A program made the translations under genes and the position numbers. Below the pieces are notes generated by a model. It searched no databases. It was given only the letters and a program-made list of their open reading frames with translations, and was not told the origin of the DNA. DNA of 64,000 nt from Actinomadura litoris (GTDB lineage: Bacteria > Actinomycetota > Actinomycetes > Streptosporangiales > Streptosporangiaceae): NCBI RefSeq assembly GCF_009733595.1, contig NZ_WOFH01000006.1, positions 186,001 through 250,000 on the forward strand, given 5' to 3'. Every line of letters begins with the position of its first letter. Position 1 is the stretch's first letter. Of this stretch, positions 63,875-64,000 are shown piece by piece.

Positions 63875-64000
63875 TCGGCCGGTGGCGGGACGTCCGCGCG
63901 CAGGGCCGGGCCGTCGCGCTCGGGCTCCTCGGCGTCCGCCCGCGCGGCGGCCTCGCGGCGGCGTTCGGCGGCGACCCCCGGGAGCTGTTCGAGTTCCTCC
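63871..64000 (+). CDS. Partial gene, possibly cytochrome P450
   Basis: GTG 63871 opens a frame running off the window after 43 codons. The visible part (GRAVALGLLG ... GGDPRELFEFL) resembles the N-terminal region of some actinobacterial P450s, where a GDPxxLFExL helix precedes the first beta sheet. That would fit a Rieske ferredoxin-like carrier upstream, but the fragment is too short for a firm call. Confidence 0.35.
   Translation, partial: MIGRWRDVRAQGRAVALGLLGVRPRGGLAAAFGGDPRELFEFL

Overview
The window is a very GC-rich actinobacterial chromosome segment. Third codon positions are almost all G or C, GTG and TTG starts are common, and many genes are coupled by ATGA or GTGA overlaps or look leaderless. 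DUF397 genes, an F420-dependent (deazaflavin) reductase, a CBM2-FnIII-GH18 chitinase and an AA10 LPMO point to a filamentous actinomycete of the Streptosporangiales/Thermomonosporaceae type (Actinomadura-like). This placement is inference from gene content, not a database match.

Layout. 1-2980 (minus): SWIM zinc-finger protein, unknown protein, VWA/MIDAS protein (partial). 3112-5954 (minus): a kinase-fold protein lacking catalytic residues, with membrane helices and TPRs, coupled to a membrane-anchored protein with a possible caspase/CHAT-like C-terminus. 6128-11700: flavoprotein, small protein, and metH behind a probable SAH riboswitch. 11852-16845: IS3-family element with a frameshifted orfB; a TetR / two tandem SDR / deazaflavin-reductase cassette with a 42-bp perfect palindrome; an AraC-type fragment cut by a second IS end; DUF397 gene and remnant. 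16922-21445: DHA2 MFS exporter, NarL-type two-component system, GT87 glycosyltransferase. 22097-23641: secreted chitinase. 24098-31040 (minus): acetate module of LytS/LytTR sensors, DUF485 protein and ActP symporter, then SatP permease and acetyl-CoA synthetase. 31220-37282: secreted carboxylesterase, secreted S15/CocE hydrolase, methyltransferase, Asp-box protein.

37266-44081 is the most unusual part. A membrane fatty-acid desaturase diverges from an operon holding a P450 with an atypical I-helix, a cyclooxygenase-superfamily haem protein with the YRWH fatty-acid dioxygenase signature, a large protein joining an alpha/beta-hydrolase to an acetoacetate-decarboxylase-like domain, and a small helical protein. 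This reads as a candidate bacterial oxylipin pathway, a split counterpart of fungal dioxygenase-P450 fusions.

44386-51277: AA10 LPMO (sharing a palindromic operator-like site with the chitinase), bicovalent flavoprotein, PLP-homeostasis protein followed by two overlapping 14-codon mini-ORFs, PLP decarboxylase, VOC protein, methyltransferase, hydrolase. 51300-58317: amidase, nitrate/sulfonate/taurine-type ABC transporter, aldo/keto reductase and variant inositol-phosphatase-fold protein, with a divergent LysR regulator. 58307-60870: metE under a cobalamin riboswitch, so both methionine synthases lie in this window under different RNA switches. 60943-64000: a 32-residue exported-type peptide, ribokinase, then a tightly overlapping set of DUF6687-like protein, Rieske ferredoxin-like protein, unknown protein and a gene cut by the window end. 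No tRNA, rRNA or CRISPR array was seen.
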